Source: Paenibacillus tundrae (GTDB lineage: Bacteria > Bacillota > Bacilli > Paenibacillales > Paenibacillaceae). Taken from it: 64,000 bases of DNA. The notes below the pieces were generated by a model, which searched no databases, had not been told where the DNA came from, and was given only the letters and a program-made list of their open reading frames with translations. The stretch spans positions 3,720,001 through 3,784,000 of the forward strand of contig NZ_CP145605.1 in the NCBI RefSeq assembly GCF_036884255.1, given 5' to 3'. Shown here piece after piece: positions 19,674 through 28,552 of this stretch. Position 1 is the stretch's first letter; the number at the start of each line of letters is the position of its first letter. Both the position numbers and the translations under genes were made by a program.

Positions 19674-21120
19674 TCGTTGTCCTCCTTTTCTGCCTACGAA
19701 CGATCATGACGGTGACAAGCGAACCTACAGCTAGGAATAGTCCAGACATCATCCATGAGAAATGCTCACGCATCAGCTCTTTGCGGAACAACAGAAACGC
19801 TTTGGAATAACCAAGACGCTCCATGCTACGCTTGAAGTACTGCGCAGAATCTGCATATTCCTTCTGGCGAAGCAGAGCTTTACCAATCCCGGCATAGGCA
19901 TATTCCAGATTGGCGTTCATCTCAGCAGCTTTGGCAAACAGCAACGACGAACGATCTTCGTCACCGTTATAATAACTGCGCACCGCATCGTGTAATGTAC
20001 GCCCATACTCGGTCGTTTGAAAGACGGTAATTTCACCAAGTGCTTTGTCCAGTACGAGGATCCTCTCCCCAGCACGCTCAAGTGCAACAGGTGTATTAAA
20101 TTGCCCCTGACGATTACCAATGCCACCAAAAATATGGAGCAGATAACCGTCACCATTGTAGGTGAAGACTCGCCCTGTATTCGCATCTAGCACGGAGTAC
20201 ATGTCACTGTCCCCCACGTCAACATCAATCAGTCGCGAAGGTCCTGTTTCAGTGGTGTACATCATATCTCCTTGAGGTGGCTGGTAGCCTTCTCTGCGCA
20301 AGATGTCCGTTCCTTGGGCGTTCAGCTTCTTAATTGGATCCTTACCACGATCTCCACTTGTAGCATAGATGAATCCCTCTTCATCCATATCTAGATTCGT
20401 GAACTCCGTTGGCGTGAACATGACCATCTGACTCCGCTGCTCACGAGTTGCAAATCGTTTCCACAGATACTCTACCGGGTCAACCTGAACTCGATTAGCT
20501 CCGATAAATGAGGAGAACGTGCCATCCGCGTTAAACTCCATGAATCCGTCAAAGACACCCTCAGCCATAACGTAAATGCGTTCTCCTTTGTCCATGACGA
20601 CCCGTATAGGCTTAAATTGAAAGTCTGCTCGCAACAGATCTGATTGCGGCTCAGCTACAATGTTGACCAATTGTCCAAGTTCATCTAGATGCACCACACG
20701 TTGATTATCTGAATCTGCCACTAGCAAATGTCCTTTATCCGTAACGTAAAGCCCTCGAGGGTTATTAAAATGGTCTGGCTTCCCTTCACGTTCAAATGAA
20801 TCGATTACCCGAACGAGCTTAAAGTTACGATCCATCTCGATGATCCGTCCATTGCCTGAATCCAGTAGGAAGACCCGCTCATCGGCTGTAACATGCAGGT
20901 CGCTCGGTTCCTTGAACGCATCCGTGTTCAGCTTCCTGCCCGTAATGATTGCCGTTGCTTCATATGCGGCTGGAGCAGGAACCGCTTCGCCCCAATAGGA
21001 ATAATGATATGCGTCTGACGTTCTGTCCGCGTTGACTAGGGGTGCCTCATGCCCGAACAACAGGAGGCAGACCATGCCTATGATGATCCATTTTCGTTTG
21101 TTCCTTGTGCTTGCTCGCAC
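19657..21120 (-). CDS. NHL-repeat beta-propeller / TPR membrane protein
   Basis: A 487-residue protein with an N-terminal signal sequence (KRKWIIIGMVCLLLFGHEAP), NHL-like repeats (about 70-360; FNNPRGLYVTDKGHLLVADS and GQFNTPVALERAGERILVLD), and TPR-like helices (380-440). A single C-terminal membrane helix (about 460-478) is followed by RRQKRR. The topology puts the propeller outside, anchored by the C-terminal helix. Start GTG, with GGAGG seven bases upstream. It lies between the first permease pair and the Yip1 gene. Propellers of this type usually bind proteins or glycans; the partner here is unknown. Confidence 0.75.
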   Translation of the reverse strand: MRASTRNKRKWIIIGMVCLLLFGHEAPLVNADRTSDAYHYSYWGEAVPAPAAYEATAIITGRKLNTDAFKEPSDLHVTADERVFLLDSGNGRIIEMDRNFKLVRVIDSFEREGKPDHFNNPRGLYVTDKGHLLVADSDNQRVVHLDELGQLVNIVAEPQSDLLRADFQFKPIRVVMDKGERIYVMAEGVFDGFMEFNADGTFSSFIGANRVQVDPVEYLWKRFATREQRSQMVMFTPTEFTNLDMDEEGFIYATSGDRGKDPIKKLNAQGTDILRREGYQPPQGDMMYTTETGPSRLIDVDVGDSDMYSVLDANTGRVFTYNGDGYLLHIFGGIGNRQGQFNTPVALERAGERILVLDKALGEITVFQTTEYGRTLHDAVRSYYNGDEDRSSLLFAKAAEMNANLEYAYAGIGKALLRQKEYADSAQYFKRSMERLGYSKAFLLFRKELMREHFSWMMSGLFLAVGSLVTVMIVRRQKRRTTNAGVK

Positions 21121-21135
21121 CTAGCTGCCTCCTTT

Positions 21136-22011
21136 CTAGTCCTTCATTCCAGAAGTGGCCATCGTCTGCATAACACTGCTCTGGGAGATGATGAACAAGG
21201 TGATCGGTACAATCATGAGCAGCAAGGCGACAGCAGCACCAACCCCTGCCCTTGCGATCCCCCCCTGAACAATCTGACTGAGCGCATAATGCAGCGTTTT
21301 GAGATTCTCACTATAAATGAAGCTACCGCCATCTGTTCCCCAAAGTGCAGGAAACTGCAAAATCATGAGTGTAAGCCAAGCGGGCTTCACATTGGGCATC
21401 ACGATGCTCCAGAAAATTCGGTATTCATTGGCTCCGTCGATTTTGGCTGCCTCCAGCAACGCATCGGGAATCTGCTCCATGAACTGTTTCATCAGGAACA
21501 ATCCCAGCGAGAATGCAAGCGACGGCACAATAATGGACGTGTGTGTGTTAATCCAGCCGAGCCATGACATCACCATGTAGTTGGGAATTGCAGTAACATG
21601 TGGTGAGAACATCAGTGACAAAATGACGATCGTGAACAACACTTTGGAGCCAGGAAAACGGTATTTGGCTAGCGGATAAGCTGCTGCAGAAGCAAGAAGG
21701 ATATGCCCTGCGGTTCCGACGAGCGTAATGAGCAGTGTATTAGCAATGTACCGAGATAACGGTACCCATGAGTTGCCCATGAGATTAATCAGATCTGCAA
21801 AGTTCTCCGTCGTCGGATTATTCACCCAGAAGCGAGGTGGGAAAATAAATAACTCATCCAGTGGCTTGAAGGCATTGTTCACGGCGTAGATGAGCGGAAG
21901 TACCATAAATGACCCAAACAGAGCAAGCAGTGCGAATAACATCAAGCTGACGGTAAATGACCGATTGAGTTTCTTCGGCATGCCAAAGATGGCCCGTACC
22001 TTGCTGGTCAT
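21136..22011 (-). CDS. carbohydrate ABC transporter permease, MalG/CUT1 type (first pair)
   Basis: About 291 residues, six membrane helices, and the EAA loop LLEAAKIDGANEYRIFWSIV. AGGTG lies seven bases before the ATG at 22011; another ATG at 22017 overlaps the previous stop but sits directly against the RBS. Transcribed with the MalF-type gene. Together they form a complete CUT1 channel for the binding proteins encoded just upstream. Confidence 0.92.
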   Translation of the reverse strand: MTSKVRAIFGMPKKLNRSFTVSLMLFALLALFGSFMVLPLIYAVNNAFKPLDELFIFPPRFWVNNPTTENFADLINLMGNSWVPLSRYIANTLLITLVGTAGHILLASAAAYPLAKYRFPGSKVLFTIVILSLMFSPHVTAIPNYMVMSWLGWINTHTSIIVPSLAFSLGLFLMKQFMEQIPDALLEAAKIDGANEYRIFWSIVMPNVKPAWLTLMILQFPALWGTDGGSFIYSENLKTLHYALSQIVQGGIARAGVGAAVALLLMIVPITLFIISQSSVMQTMATSGMKD

Positions 22012-22013
22012 TG

Positions 22014-22970
22014 TCATTCACCTATCTTTCTCAGCATTTTTTGCGTTAGAACGTTTGTTCCAAGCATCAGTGCAAATAAAACGGTGGCGATGGCCGAAGC
22101 GTATCCCATTTCGAAGCGAATCGTACCAAAGTCCATCAAATGAGTGACCACGGTATGCGCAGCATAGTTCACACTCGGGAAACCTGCTAACGCAATGGAG
22201 ATCTCCGCTACAGCGAATGAAGCTGTGATCTGCATGACTGCACCAAACATCAACTGCGGTCTCATCGAAGGCAGTGTAATGAACCAAAGTTCCTGCCATC
22301 GGTTCTTAATGCCGTCCACTGTACCAGCTTCCACCAAAGACCGATCGATGGTCTGAAGCCCTGCAATAAAGGCTAGAAAGCTGGTACCTAAGCTAAGCCA
22401 TAGCTGTACAATAATGACGATGGCTAACACGTACTTCTCGTTGGACAGCCATTGAACCGGCTCCAGTATGATGCCAAGACGCATCAAAAAGCCATTCATG
22501 TAACCGTAGCTGTCACCAGAGAAAATAATGAGCCAGATGAAAAAGACGTTGCCGGATATGGATGGTGCATAGAATACCAGCGTCATCACTGCCCGTACTT
22601 TGGGGGACAGCTCATTAATGATCCAGGCAAATAAGAAACAAGCAATATAACTAACTGGACCCGTGATTACAGCAAAAAGCAGCGTGTTTTTGAGTGCAAT
22701 TAGAAATACATCGTCATTTAGGAAAAGCCGTGAGTAATTCTGCCAACCGATAAATCGCGGCAACTCCAACATATTGAAGTGAAAGAAGCTTAAGCCGAGC
22801 GAAATACCGACCGGAATGACCGTAAACATAAAAAAGATCAACATGAACGGTGCCATCAAAATATAATAGTGCCTGCTGAGATATAGATCCCGTTTAAGCA
22901 GGGTCCACCAGCCGACGTGGCGCGCTTGGATGGCAGGAGCGGCGGCTGTCTTGGTTGTTTTGGCTTGCAA
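22014..22970 (-). CDS. carbohydrate ABC transporter permease, MalF/CUT1 type (first pair)
   Basis: 318 residues. A basic N terminus precedes the first membrane helix (YILMAPFMLIFFMFTVIPVG), six helices in all, with the EAA-like loop LVEAGTVDGIKNRWQELWFI. The start is TTG at 22970 with GGAGG seven bases upstream. It lies 19 nt after the large binding-protein gene. It is the partner of the MalG-type permease downstream. Confidence 0.92.
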   Translation of the reverse strand: MQAKTTKTAAAPAIQARHVGWWTLLKRDLYLSRHYYILMAPFMLIFFMFTVIPVGISLGLSFFHFNMLELPRFIGWQNYSRLFLNDDVFLIALKNTLLFAVITGPVSYIACFLFAWIINELSPKVRAVMTLVFYAPSISGNVFFIWLIIFSGDSYGYMNGFLMRLGIILEPVQWLSNEKYVLAIVIIVQLWLSLGTSFLAFIAGLQTIDRSLVEAGTVDGIKNRWQELWFITLPSMRPQLMFGAVMQITASFAVAEISIALAGFPSVNYAAHTVVTHLMDFGTIRFEMGYASAIATVLFALMLGTNVLTQKMLRKIGE

Positions 22971-22989
22971 CCGTTACCCTCCCTTTCCT

Positions 22990-25887
22990 CTATTTCAGAT
23001 TAAATTCCTTACGTTTCAACTCAATTTCATCATCGATATACAATACATAATCGGACAATGCCTCACGAGGGTTCTCATTGGCGTTGACGACCTTACGGAA
23101 CGCATTATCTAGATGTCGACCGGTAAAATACCCTCCGGGAACTTGCGGAATGCCCTGCACCCACTCCCATTGCTTCTCCAGGTTTTGATAATCTTTCACA
23201 GGCCAAGGTAATTGCTCCAGAGCCTCTATATTGGCTGTTGGATAACGAGCAGCAGCACCCATTAGACCTTCCATTTCTCTTCCGTATTCAATCTGTGTCT
23301 GCTCATCCGTCCACCACTTCATAAACTTCCATGCTGCTTCTTTGTTGTTGGCATTTTCAAGCATCATCACGGCACTGGTCGAGCTAGCAACTTCATGTCG
23401 AATCGAACCATCCGGAAGCTCCGTGCCCGGAACAATTGTGAAGTCCCAGAGGTTACGTATTTCCGGAGCCATGACCGTCAGCATGTTATACGTGGTGTAA
23501 TCCGCAATACCAATTGGCATCTCTCCAGTACGGAAGCGATTCGGAAAATCAGCTTTTAGCGGAAATTTGTAATTGGTATAAAATTGTGTCCATCGCTTGA
23601 ACGCATCCATCGAAATCTCCGAATCCAGTGCACTCTTCTTCTGATCCTCGGCATAGAAGGTGCCATCATTCTGGTATAGGAGCATAGCAAAGGTTGCATT
23701 TGGAACTAGATTGGCGTTATTCAGCGTATCCTCAATAGGCAGATAAAACTCCATGTTATGCTTCTGCAACACAGCAATAGCGTTGTATACGTCCTGCCAC
23801 GTTTTGGGCGGCTCCAGCTCCAGCTCACTGAGGACATCTTTTCGGTAGAATAACATTGGAAATTGCTGTTGCTCCGGAAGTGCATAGACACCATCGTTGT
23901 AACGGTAAGGCGTTAACCCACTTGCGCGGAATCGATCTGCAATTTCTTCAAAGTCTGGGAACGTGCTCAGATCAGCTGCCGCATTTCTCATCGCATAGTT
24001 TACGGGAATATCTTCACCCATCTGCATAGCCACGTCAGGTCCTTCGCCAGCAAGTGTCGCGGGTAACAAGATGTTAGGCGGAACAAGGCGCAATTGTACG
24101 GAGACATCCGTATCTGGTGTAAATGAATCGTCAATCAATCCTTTTAACACTTGAGCCTGATCTCGTCCGGTCGTAATCCATACCGTAATCGAGTCCTTCT
24201 TCTGTTCCACATTACCGATACTGTCGTAATCCTCCGTGTAGGAAGCGACATAAGCGCCCATTTCGTGCTTCACTTGCTGGAATACGCTCGCTTCTGCTCT
24301 TGGTAATGCTTCATTTGGCGAAGACACAACCAAGTAATCCAATGTAATCGGTTGTTCACGAACCGACAGAATCCACGTACCGAGTCCGCCTACATTAATT
24401 TTGAACGTATCCAGACGTTTGGGTACTGTCTCCGGCCTAGCTGCCATATCCTCTAGCTGAACGACCATCGCATGCAAGATAGCAACCTTATCACTCTGTT
24501 CACCTGTTGCCTGTTCCAGATAATCGGCTACAGAACGAAGTGTATCTGCCTGCCGCTCAAAGACCTCTGTCATCTCTGGAATACGGCGTTCCAATTGATA
24601 ATCCCGCAGCGGATCAGGTGTTTTGGAGGTAATCATCAATATTTTGCGGTACATCTCATTCAGTTCAAGCACACTGGATTCCACAGTACGAAGGAGCGGC
24701 GCTATATCGCCGAGTGTTACCGTCATTCGCAATCGATGCGTGCCTTTTTCGAGATGGAACAAATAAGGCTTCTCTTCACTACTTCCCAATACTTGAGTTT
24801 GCCAAGCTGGGCTGTAATTAAATCGAAGGCGTTTCATCTCCTTGAATGGAACTTGACCGTTGATTGTCAGACTACGGGTCGCATAGACGCCGCGCAGCTG
24901 ATCCTGCTTCACTTTTAACGCGATCTGGTATAGTCCGTCTTCAGGTACCTCGACCTCCCACTCGATCCATTCGCCAGGCAACTTCCAATTGATGCCGCCA
25001 ATGGCGTTGACTCGAATTTTGGATACGTCGTAGGGCTCCAGCGAAGGGCTCGAACGATCTGATATTGGCGCAAGCGTAGGCGATGACTTACTCACTGCCT
25101 GTTCTCCTTGAACTTTCAGCATCAATGAGCTTGCTTCTGTTAGACCGCGCGAGGCATAGACCTTCTCTACGTCTGCATAGGAAGGGATGTCCTCTTCCTG
25201 GTACAACTCAATGTAATCAATCGCCATACTCTCTCTCAGCGAGGTGAGCGATAATTGTTGGTTTCCTTTTTCAAAATAAAACTGAAATGGTTCCTCGAAG
25301 TAGCCTGCGCTATCTTTGAACGAAGCGATCTGCCATTCAGGCTGTTCCACTTGCCTTGGTCTGAGGTCATTGCCGCGATCATCCCTGCGAATGCTATCTT
25401 CACGATTGCCCCATACTCTGTCGAATAAGAGGACGTCTGCTCCTCTGAAAGGAACCTCCCCGTTCAGCTCAAGTCTCCGTTCAATACCTGAACTTTTGCC
25501 TGCAACGGGATAATAGTGGATACGAAGATGGTACAGCCCACTCACCTGCACAGGAACATCCCACCGGATGCTTCCCGTTTCCGGCGTAATTACAGCACTC
25601 CCATCCAATCCGGCATAACCCTGTACGACCTCAAAACCGTCACCATCGGTCTGGGCATAAGCTTCGCCTTCAATTCGCACGGTTTGCTCGGGTTTGGCTG
25701 TATTCGAATGGGTAGTCAGGTAATATTCATAGCTGCGTGAATCCTCGGTACCCGATATCGCCTCAAAATCCTCAAGCGCATGCACTATTCCTGGACTCCG
25801 ATCCCGCGATGGATATAAGGTCCATATGGAGAACACCAGAGCCACAACGAGCACAAGGATCAGTCCCTTTTTCTTTCGTGACCGCAT
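22990..25887 (-). CDS. large extracellular solute-binding protein with duplicated CBM-like N-terminal domains
   Basis: About 965 residues. An N-terminal membrane anchor (KKKGLILVLVVALVFSIWTL) is followed by two related beta-sandwich regions (about 65-240 and 290-420). Both contain a GLYxL/GLYQI strand, an NGEVPF/NGQVPF turn and an FEKGNQQL/LEKGTHRL strand. A helical linker follows, then a family 1 solute-binding domain (about 570-950) with LFYRKDVLSELELEPPKTW. Usual CUT1 binding proteins have about 430 residues, so this one carries over 500 extra. The ATG at 25887 is preferred: it precedes a basic signal sequence, and GGGG lies 12 nt upstream. Second gene of the operon, immediately before the first permease pair. 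Confidence 0.85.
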   Translation of the reverse strand: MRSRKKKGLILVLVVALVFSIWTLYPSRDRSPGIVHALEDFEAISGTEDSRSYEYYLTTHSNTAKPEQTVRIEGEAYAQTDGDGFEVVQGYAGLDGSAVITPETGSIRWDVPVQVSGLYHLRIHYYPVAGKSSGIERRLELNGEVPFRGADVLLFDRVWGNREDSIRRDDRGNDLRPRQVEQPEWQIASFKDSAGYFEEPFQFYFEKGNQQLSLTSLRESMAIDYIELYQEEDIPSYADVEKVYASRGLTEASSLMLKVQGEQAVSKSSPTLAPISDRSSPSLEPYDVSKIRVNAIGGINWKLPGEWIEWEVEVPEDGLYQIALKVKQDQLRGVYATRSLTINGQVPFKEMKRLRFNYSPAWQTQVLGSSEEKPYLFHLEKGTHRLRMTVTLGDIAPLLRTVESSVLELNEMYRKILMITSKTPDPLRDYQLERRIPEMTEVFERQADTLRSVADYLEQATGEQSDKVAILHAMVVQLEDMAARPETVPKRLDTFKINVGGLGTWILSVREQPITLDYLVVSSPNEALPRAEASVFQQVKHEMGAYVASYTEDYDSIGNVEQKKDSITVWITTGRDQAQVLKGLIDDSFTPDTDVSVQLRLVPPNILLPATLAGEGPDVAMQMGEDIPVNYAMRNAAADLSTFPDFEEIADRFRASGLTPYRYNDGVYALPEQQQFPMLFYRKDVLSELELEPPKTWQDVYNAIAVLQKHNMEFYLPIEDTLNNANLVPNATFAMLLYQNDGTFYAEDQKKSALDSEISMDAFKRWTQFYTNYKFPLKADFPNRFRTGEMPIGIADYTTYNMLTVMAPEIRNLWDFTIVPGTELPDGSIRHEVASSTSAVMMLENANNKEAAWKFMKWWTDEQTQIEYGREMEGLMGAAARYPTANIEALEQLPWPVKDYQNLEKQWEWVQGIPQVPGGYFTGRHLDNAFRKVVNANENPREALSDYVLYIDDEIELKRKEFNLK

Positions 25888-25942
25888 GTTCGAATGTATC
25901 CCCTTTCCTGTATTCGTAAGCGACAACGACATGATGAGCTAA

Positions 25943-25979
25943 TCCAGGCAGACCGCGTCCTAGAGGCGATCTACCTGGA
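25943..25979 (-). promoter_or_regulatory. intercistronic hairpin between the two binding-protein genes
   Basis: TCCAGG (25943-25948) pairs with CCTGGA (25974-25979), with further partial pairing inside. It lies in the 108-nt gap after the first binding-protein gene. Such hairpins often stabilise the mRNA of a highly expressed binding protein and reduce read-through. There is no T run. Confidence 0.5.
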
Positions 25980-25995
25980 ACTTTAATAGCGAAGT

Positions 25996-27354
25996 TTATT
26001 GGTATACCTCATCAATTGCGGCTTGAAATGGTGCTTTGTATTTCTCGATCAGGGTCGATACCGATACGCCTTCCTTCAGCTCGGCGTCGAAATCCCAGAA
26101 AGGCAGGGAAGGGAACGTATTATGATCCAAAACTAACATGCCCTCTGCCACCGTTCTGGCATTGTTGATGTCGGCTTCATCTGCCAAATTTGTTTCTAAC
26201 GAAGATTGTTCTGGATAATCATAGACCGAATCAATTTCATTGATTTTTTCCCAGATATACATTAGTTGCTCGGGATTCTCCACCGCTTTAGGAATCGTTA
26301 GTGCTTGGTAACGTGATTCACCGGAATGATAAGCTGACGCACTCGGTCCTTTCGGAAATGGCACAAAGCCGATGTCATAATCCTGCATGTCTGTCATAAT
26401 GCCGCTAACCTCGTACATTGCACCTGAATACATCAACGTATTACCTTGACGGAAAAACGTTGCTGGCTCCGTCCAATCGCCGCCTTCCGTCGCTCTGCCA
26501 ACCTTCTCTGTGGCAAGTTTAGAGAGGAAGTTCAGTGCCTCTTTTGTTTTCGGATCTTCCAGGTTCTGTTTATCCTCTTTCGTCAAGGATGCTTCGTTCG
26601 AGTAGAGGATCGGTTCAAGCAGACCCGTCTGTGCTAATCCCCATGTATCCAGCTTACCGTCGTTATTGCGGTCCTGATTCGCCTGCTTAGCAACGCTAAT
26701 GAACGTATCCCAGTTCCACTCATCGGCATCAACATACTCCTGTAACGGCTTTAAGCCGAGCTCCTGCATTAATGTGCGGTTATAGAATATTCCATTGATG
26801 AACGAAGACTTATCTTCAGTAAATCCATAACCCTTACCTTCGTATTGCATATATTCCTTGGTCGTTTTCTGATTAAATACCTTGTCGTTTTTGATATAAT
26901 CATCCACCGGCCATAACAGATCTTGTTTGGTCAACGCTGGAATCGCATAGTTTTTTCCTAACCTCACTAGATCACCAAGCGGTTCGCCCGCCATCAGAGA
27001 AGCGACCACTTTTTCTTGATATTCTCCAAAATCAATCGAGACGTATTCAATCTCGAAGTTATGCTTTTTCTTCAATGCTTCTAGATTTTCAATGCGCTGA
27101 ATGTTATCCGGATTGCTATCTGTAATTTCCATGTCCCACCAGGCAACAACTTTGATCGTTCTGCCGCCCATGTCAAAATCCATCTCTGGTGTGGATAATT
27201 CATTCTTCGGCTCTGCTTCGCTTGTTTGTTCCTCTTGCTCTTGTGGTGCGGGTGTTTCCGGCTCAGGCTGAGCCGTAGGTGCGGAACTACATGCAGCAAT
27301 CAGTAACATCAGTGCACATACCAAACTCAATAGCATAAACTTGTTTTTTCTCAT
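25996..27354 (-). CDS. carbohydrate ABC transporter substrate-binding lipoprotein (family 1)
   Basis: 452 residues with lipobox LMLLIAACSS, then an acidic/proline linker and a family 1 sugar-binding fold (MSGAMYEV-like region, FFRQGNTLMYSGAMYEVSG near 300, and a Trp-rich C-terminal lobe). First gene of the nine-gene operon, behind a promoter whose spacer contains a cre site. The RBS is a long G run seven bases before ATG. As the first gene it should be the most abundant product. Its ligand is probably an oligosaccharide from hemicellulose, judged only by the surrounding enzymes. Confidence 0.92.
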   Translation of the reverse strand: MRKNKFMLLSLVCALMLLIAACSSAPTAQPEPETPAPQEQEEQTSEAEPKNELSTPEMDFDMGGRTIKVVAWWDMEITDSNPDNIQRIENLEALKKKHNFEIEYVSIDFGEYQEKVVASLMAGEPLGDLVRLGKNYAIPALTKQDLLWPVDDYIKNDKVFNQKTTKEYMQYEGKGYGFTEDKSSFINGIFYNRTLMQELGLKPLQEYVDADEWNWDTFISVAKQANQDRNNDGKLDTWGLAQTGLLEPILYSNEASLTKEDKQNLEDPKTKEALNFLSKLATEKVGRATEGGDWTEPATFFRQGNTLMYSGAMYEVSGIMTDMQDYDIGFVPFPKGPSASAYHSGESRYQALTIPKAVENPEQLMYIWEKINEIDSVYDYPEQSSLETNLADEADINNARTVAEGMLVLDHNTFPSLPFWDFDAELKEGVSVSTLIEKYKAPFQAAIDEVYQ

Positions 27355-27394
27355 CGTCTTCCCCCCTAATGTCGTTTGCTCTCAAAGTGTATCG

Positions 27395-27423
27395 CTCATA
27401 TGAAAGCGCAAACAACCTGCCAA
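27395..27423 (-). promoter_or_regulatory. promoter of the nine-gene ABC operon with cre in the spacer
   Basis: The minus strand carries -35 TTGGCA (27418-27423), a 17-nt spacer and -10 TATGAG (27395-27400). The cre-consensus match ATGAAAGCGCAAACA fills 27400-27414, between the two boxes, so CcpA binding would exclude RNA polymerase. Confidence 0.7.
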
Positions 27424-27533
27424 AATACAGGTATTTACCCCGATGGACTATAGAACACCTGACTTTTTAGCCAATATCGAAGTGTTACGCCTTCAAATGG
27501 TAAAGAAATGCACCATCTGCAAAAATATGGACA

Positions 27534-27562
27534 TTGTATGCGCTTTCTTTTCTTCTCATAAT
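27534..27562 (+). promoter_or_regulatory. putative promoter of the AraC-like regulator with overlapping cre
   Basis: TTGTAT (27534-27539), a 17-nt spacer and CATAAT (27557-27562) lie 65 nt before the regulator start. TGTATGCGCTTTCTT (27535-27549) is one mismatch from the cre consensus on the opposite strand and overlaps the -35 box. Confidence 0.5.
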
Positions 27563-27627
27563 GAAGGTAAGCCTTATTTCAGTGGAACTATCGGTTGAAA
27601 ATTCAGGAGAAGGTGAGGTTTTGCTTC

Positions 27628-28392
27628 ATGTACAACATATTACTTGTGGATTATAGTCGTCGTTTGTGCAGAGAGCTGGAACACCTATTACAGCACAACA
27701 AATCAGACTATACGATTGGGGATTGCGTCTTTGACTCAGCAGCTGCTTTGACCGCTATGTCTAAACAGGACTTTACTGTCGTTGTCATATATACAGAGCG
27801 GTATGATTCCGCGGGGTTGTGGCTATGTCATCACATTCGAAAAACAAGCGAAATCCCTATCCTTCTTATTGGTGGGAGGGATCACTTCAAGCTTGTACGC
27901 AAGGCGTTAATATATCAGGTGAATGATTACTTGCCTTCTCCTCTCATTACATCCGCTCTGCTCTGTAGTCTGCATGAACTTCGTACGAAGCTGGAACCAG
28001 AGCCAATGAAGAAAACAGCAGCTCTCACACCGCCCATTCAAATTAATGGCAAAGCGATAGACTCTAATCATGTGATTCGAATTGTCAAAGCGTATGTAAG
28101 GGATCATCTGAGTGATGAGATTACACTAAAAAAAATATCGGATATGCTGCATTTTAACTGTGCGTATCTCGGACAGAAGTTTAAGCTTGAAGAGAAGATG
28201 TCCTTCAATGATTACATGCTGCAGCAGCGGATGGAAAAAGCAAAACAGCTTCTCTTATCCACGGATCTGCGAATTTACGAAATTGCTGTTGGTGTAGGCT
28301 ATAAGGATATCGACTGGTTCTACAAAAAGTTCAAAGCTTATACGGGATCAAGCCCCAATGCATATCGAAGGCAAAAAATCCACACCGCGTAG
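27628..28392 (+). CDS. AraC-family regulator with degenerate receiver domain
   Basis: 254 residues. The N terminus (MYNILLVDYSRRLCRELEHL) looks like a response-regulator receiver, but the strand that should end in the phosphoacceptor Asp reads VVVIYTERYD, so phosphorylation is unlikely. The C terminus (about 150-250) is a two-HTH AraC domain (LKKISDMLHFNCAYLGQKF; IYEIAVGVGYKDIDWFYKKF). The ATG at 28 codons into the open frame region, 27628, is used because GAGG lies nine bases upstream. It is divergent from the nine-gene ABC operon, making it the likely regulator of that operon. Confidence 0.85.
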   Translation: MYNILLVDYSRRLCRELEHLLQHNKSDYTIGDCVFDSAAALTAMSKQDFTVVVIYTERYDSAGLWLCHHIRKTSEIPILLIGGRDHFKLVRKALIYQVNDYLPSPLITSALLCSLHELRTKLEPEPMKKTAALTPPIQINGKAIDSNHVIRIVKAYVRDHLSDEITLKKISDMLHFNCAYLGQKFKLEEKMSFNDYMLQQRMEKAKQLLLSTDLRIYEIAVGVGYKDIDWFYKKFKAYTGSSPNAYRRQKIHTA

Positions 28393-28450
28393 GCATGGAT
28401 TGTCCGGATCTATATGCACATAATTGAAGTTAATAGATTGGCATCCCCCT

Positions 28451-28494
28451 ACCCACGAGACGCTAGCTCTCCTCTCAGCCAGCGTCTCGTGGGT
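28451..28494. terminator. bidirectional terminator between convergent regulators
   Basis: ACCCACGAGACGCT (28451-28464) and AGCGTCTCGTGGGT (28481-28494) form a perfect 14-bp stem between the AraC-like gene and the YesN-type gene, which converge here. T-richness is modest on both sides. Confidence 0.75.
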
Positions 28495-28552
28495 ATTCTA
28501 TATCCTGCTTATCATGATTAATAATTTGTATAGCTGTTACTCATTATCACAT

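Noticed and set aside
21049..21567. 172-codon plus-strand frame across the NHL and permease genes
   Set aside because: Spans two well-supported genes on the other strand and has Cys/His-rich shadow composition.
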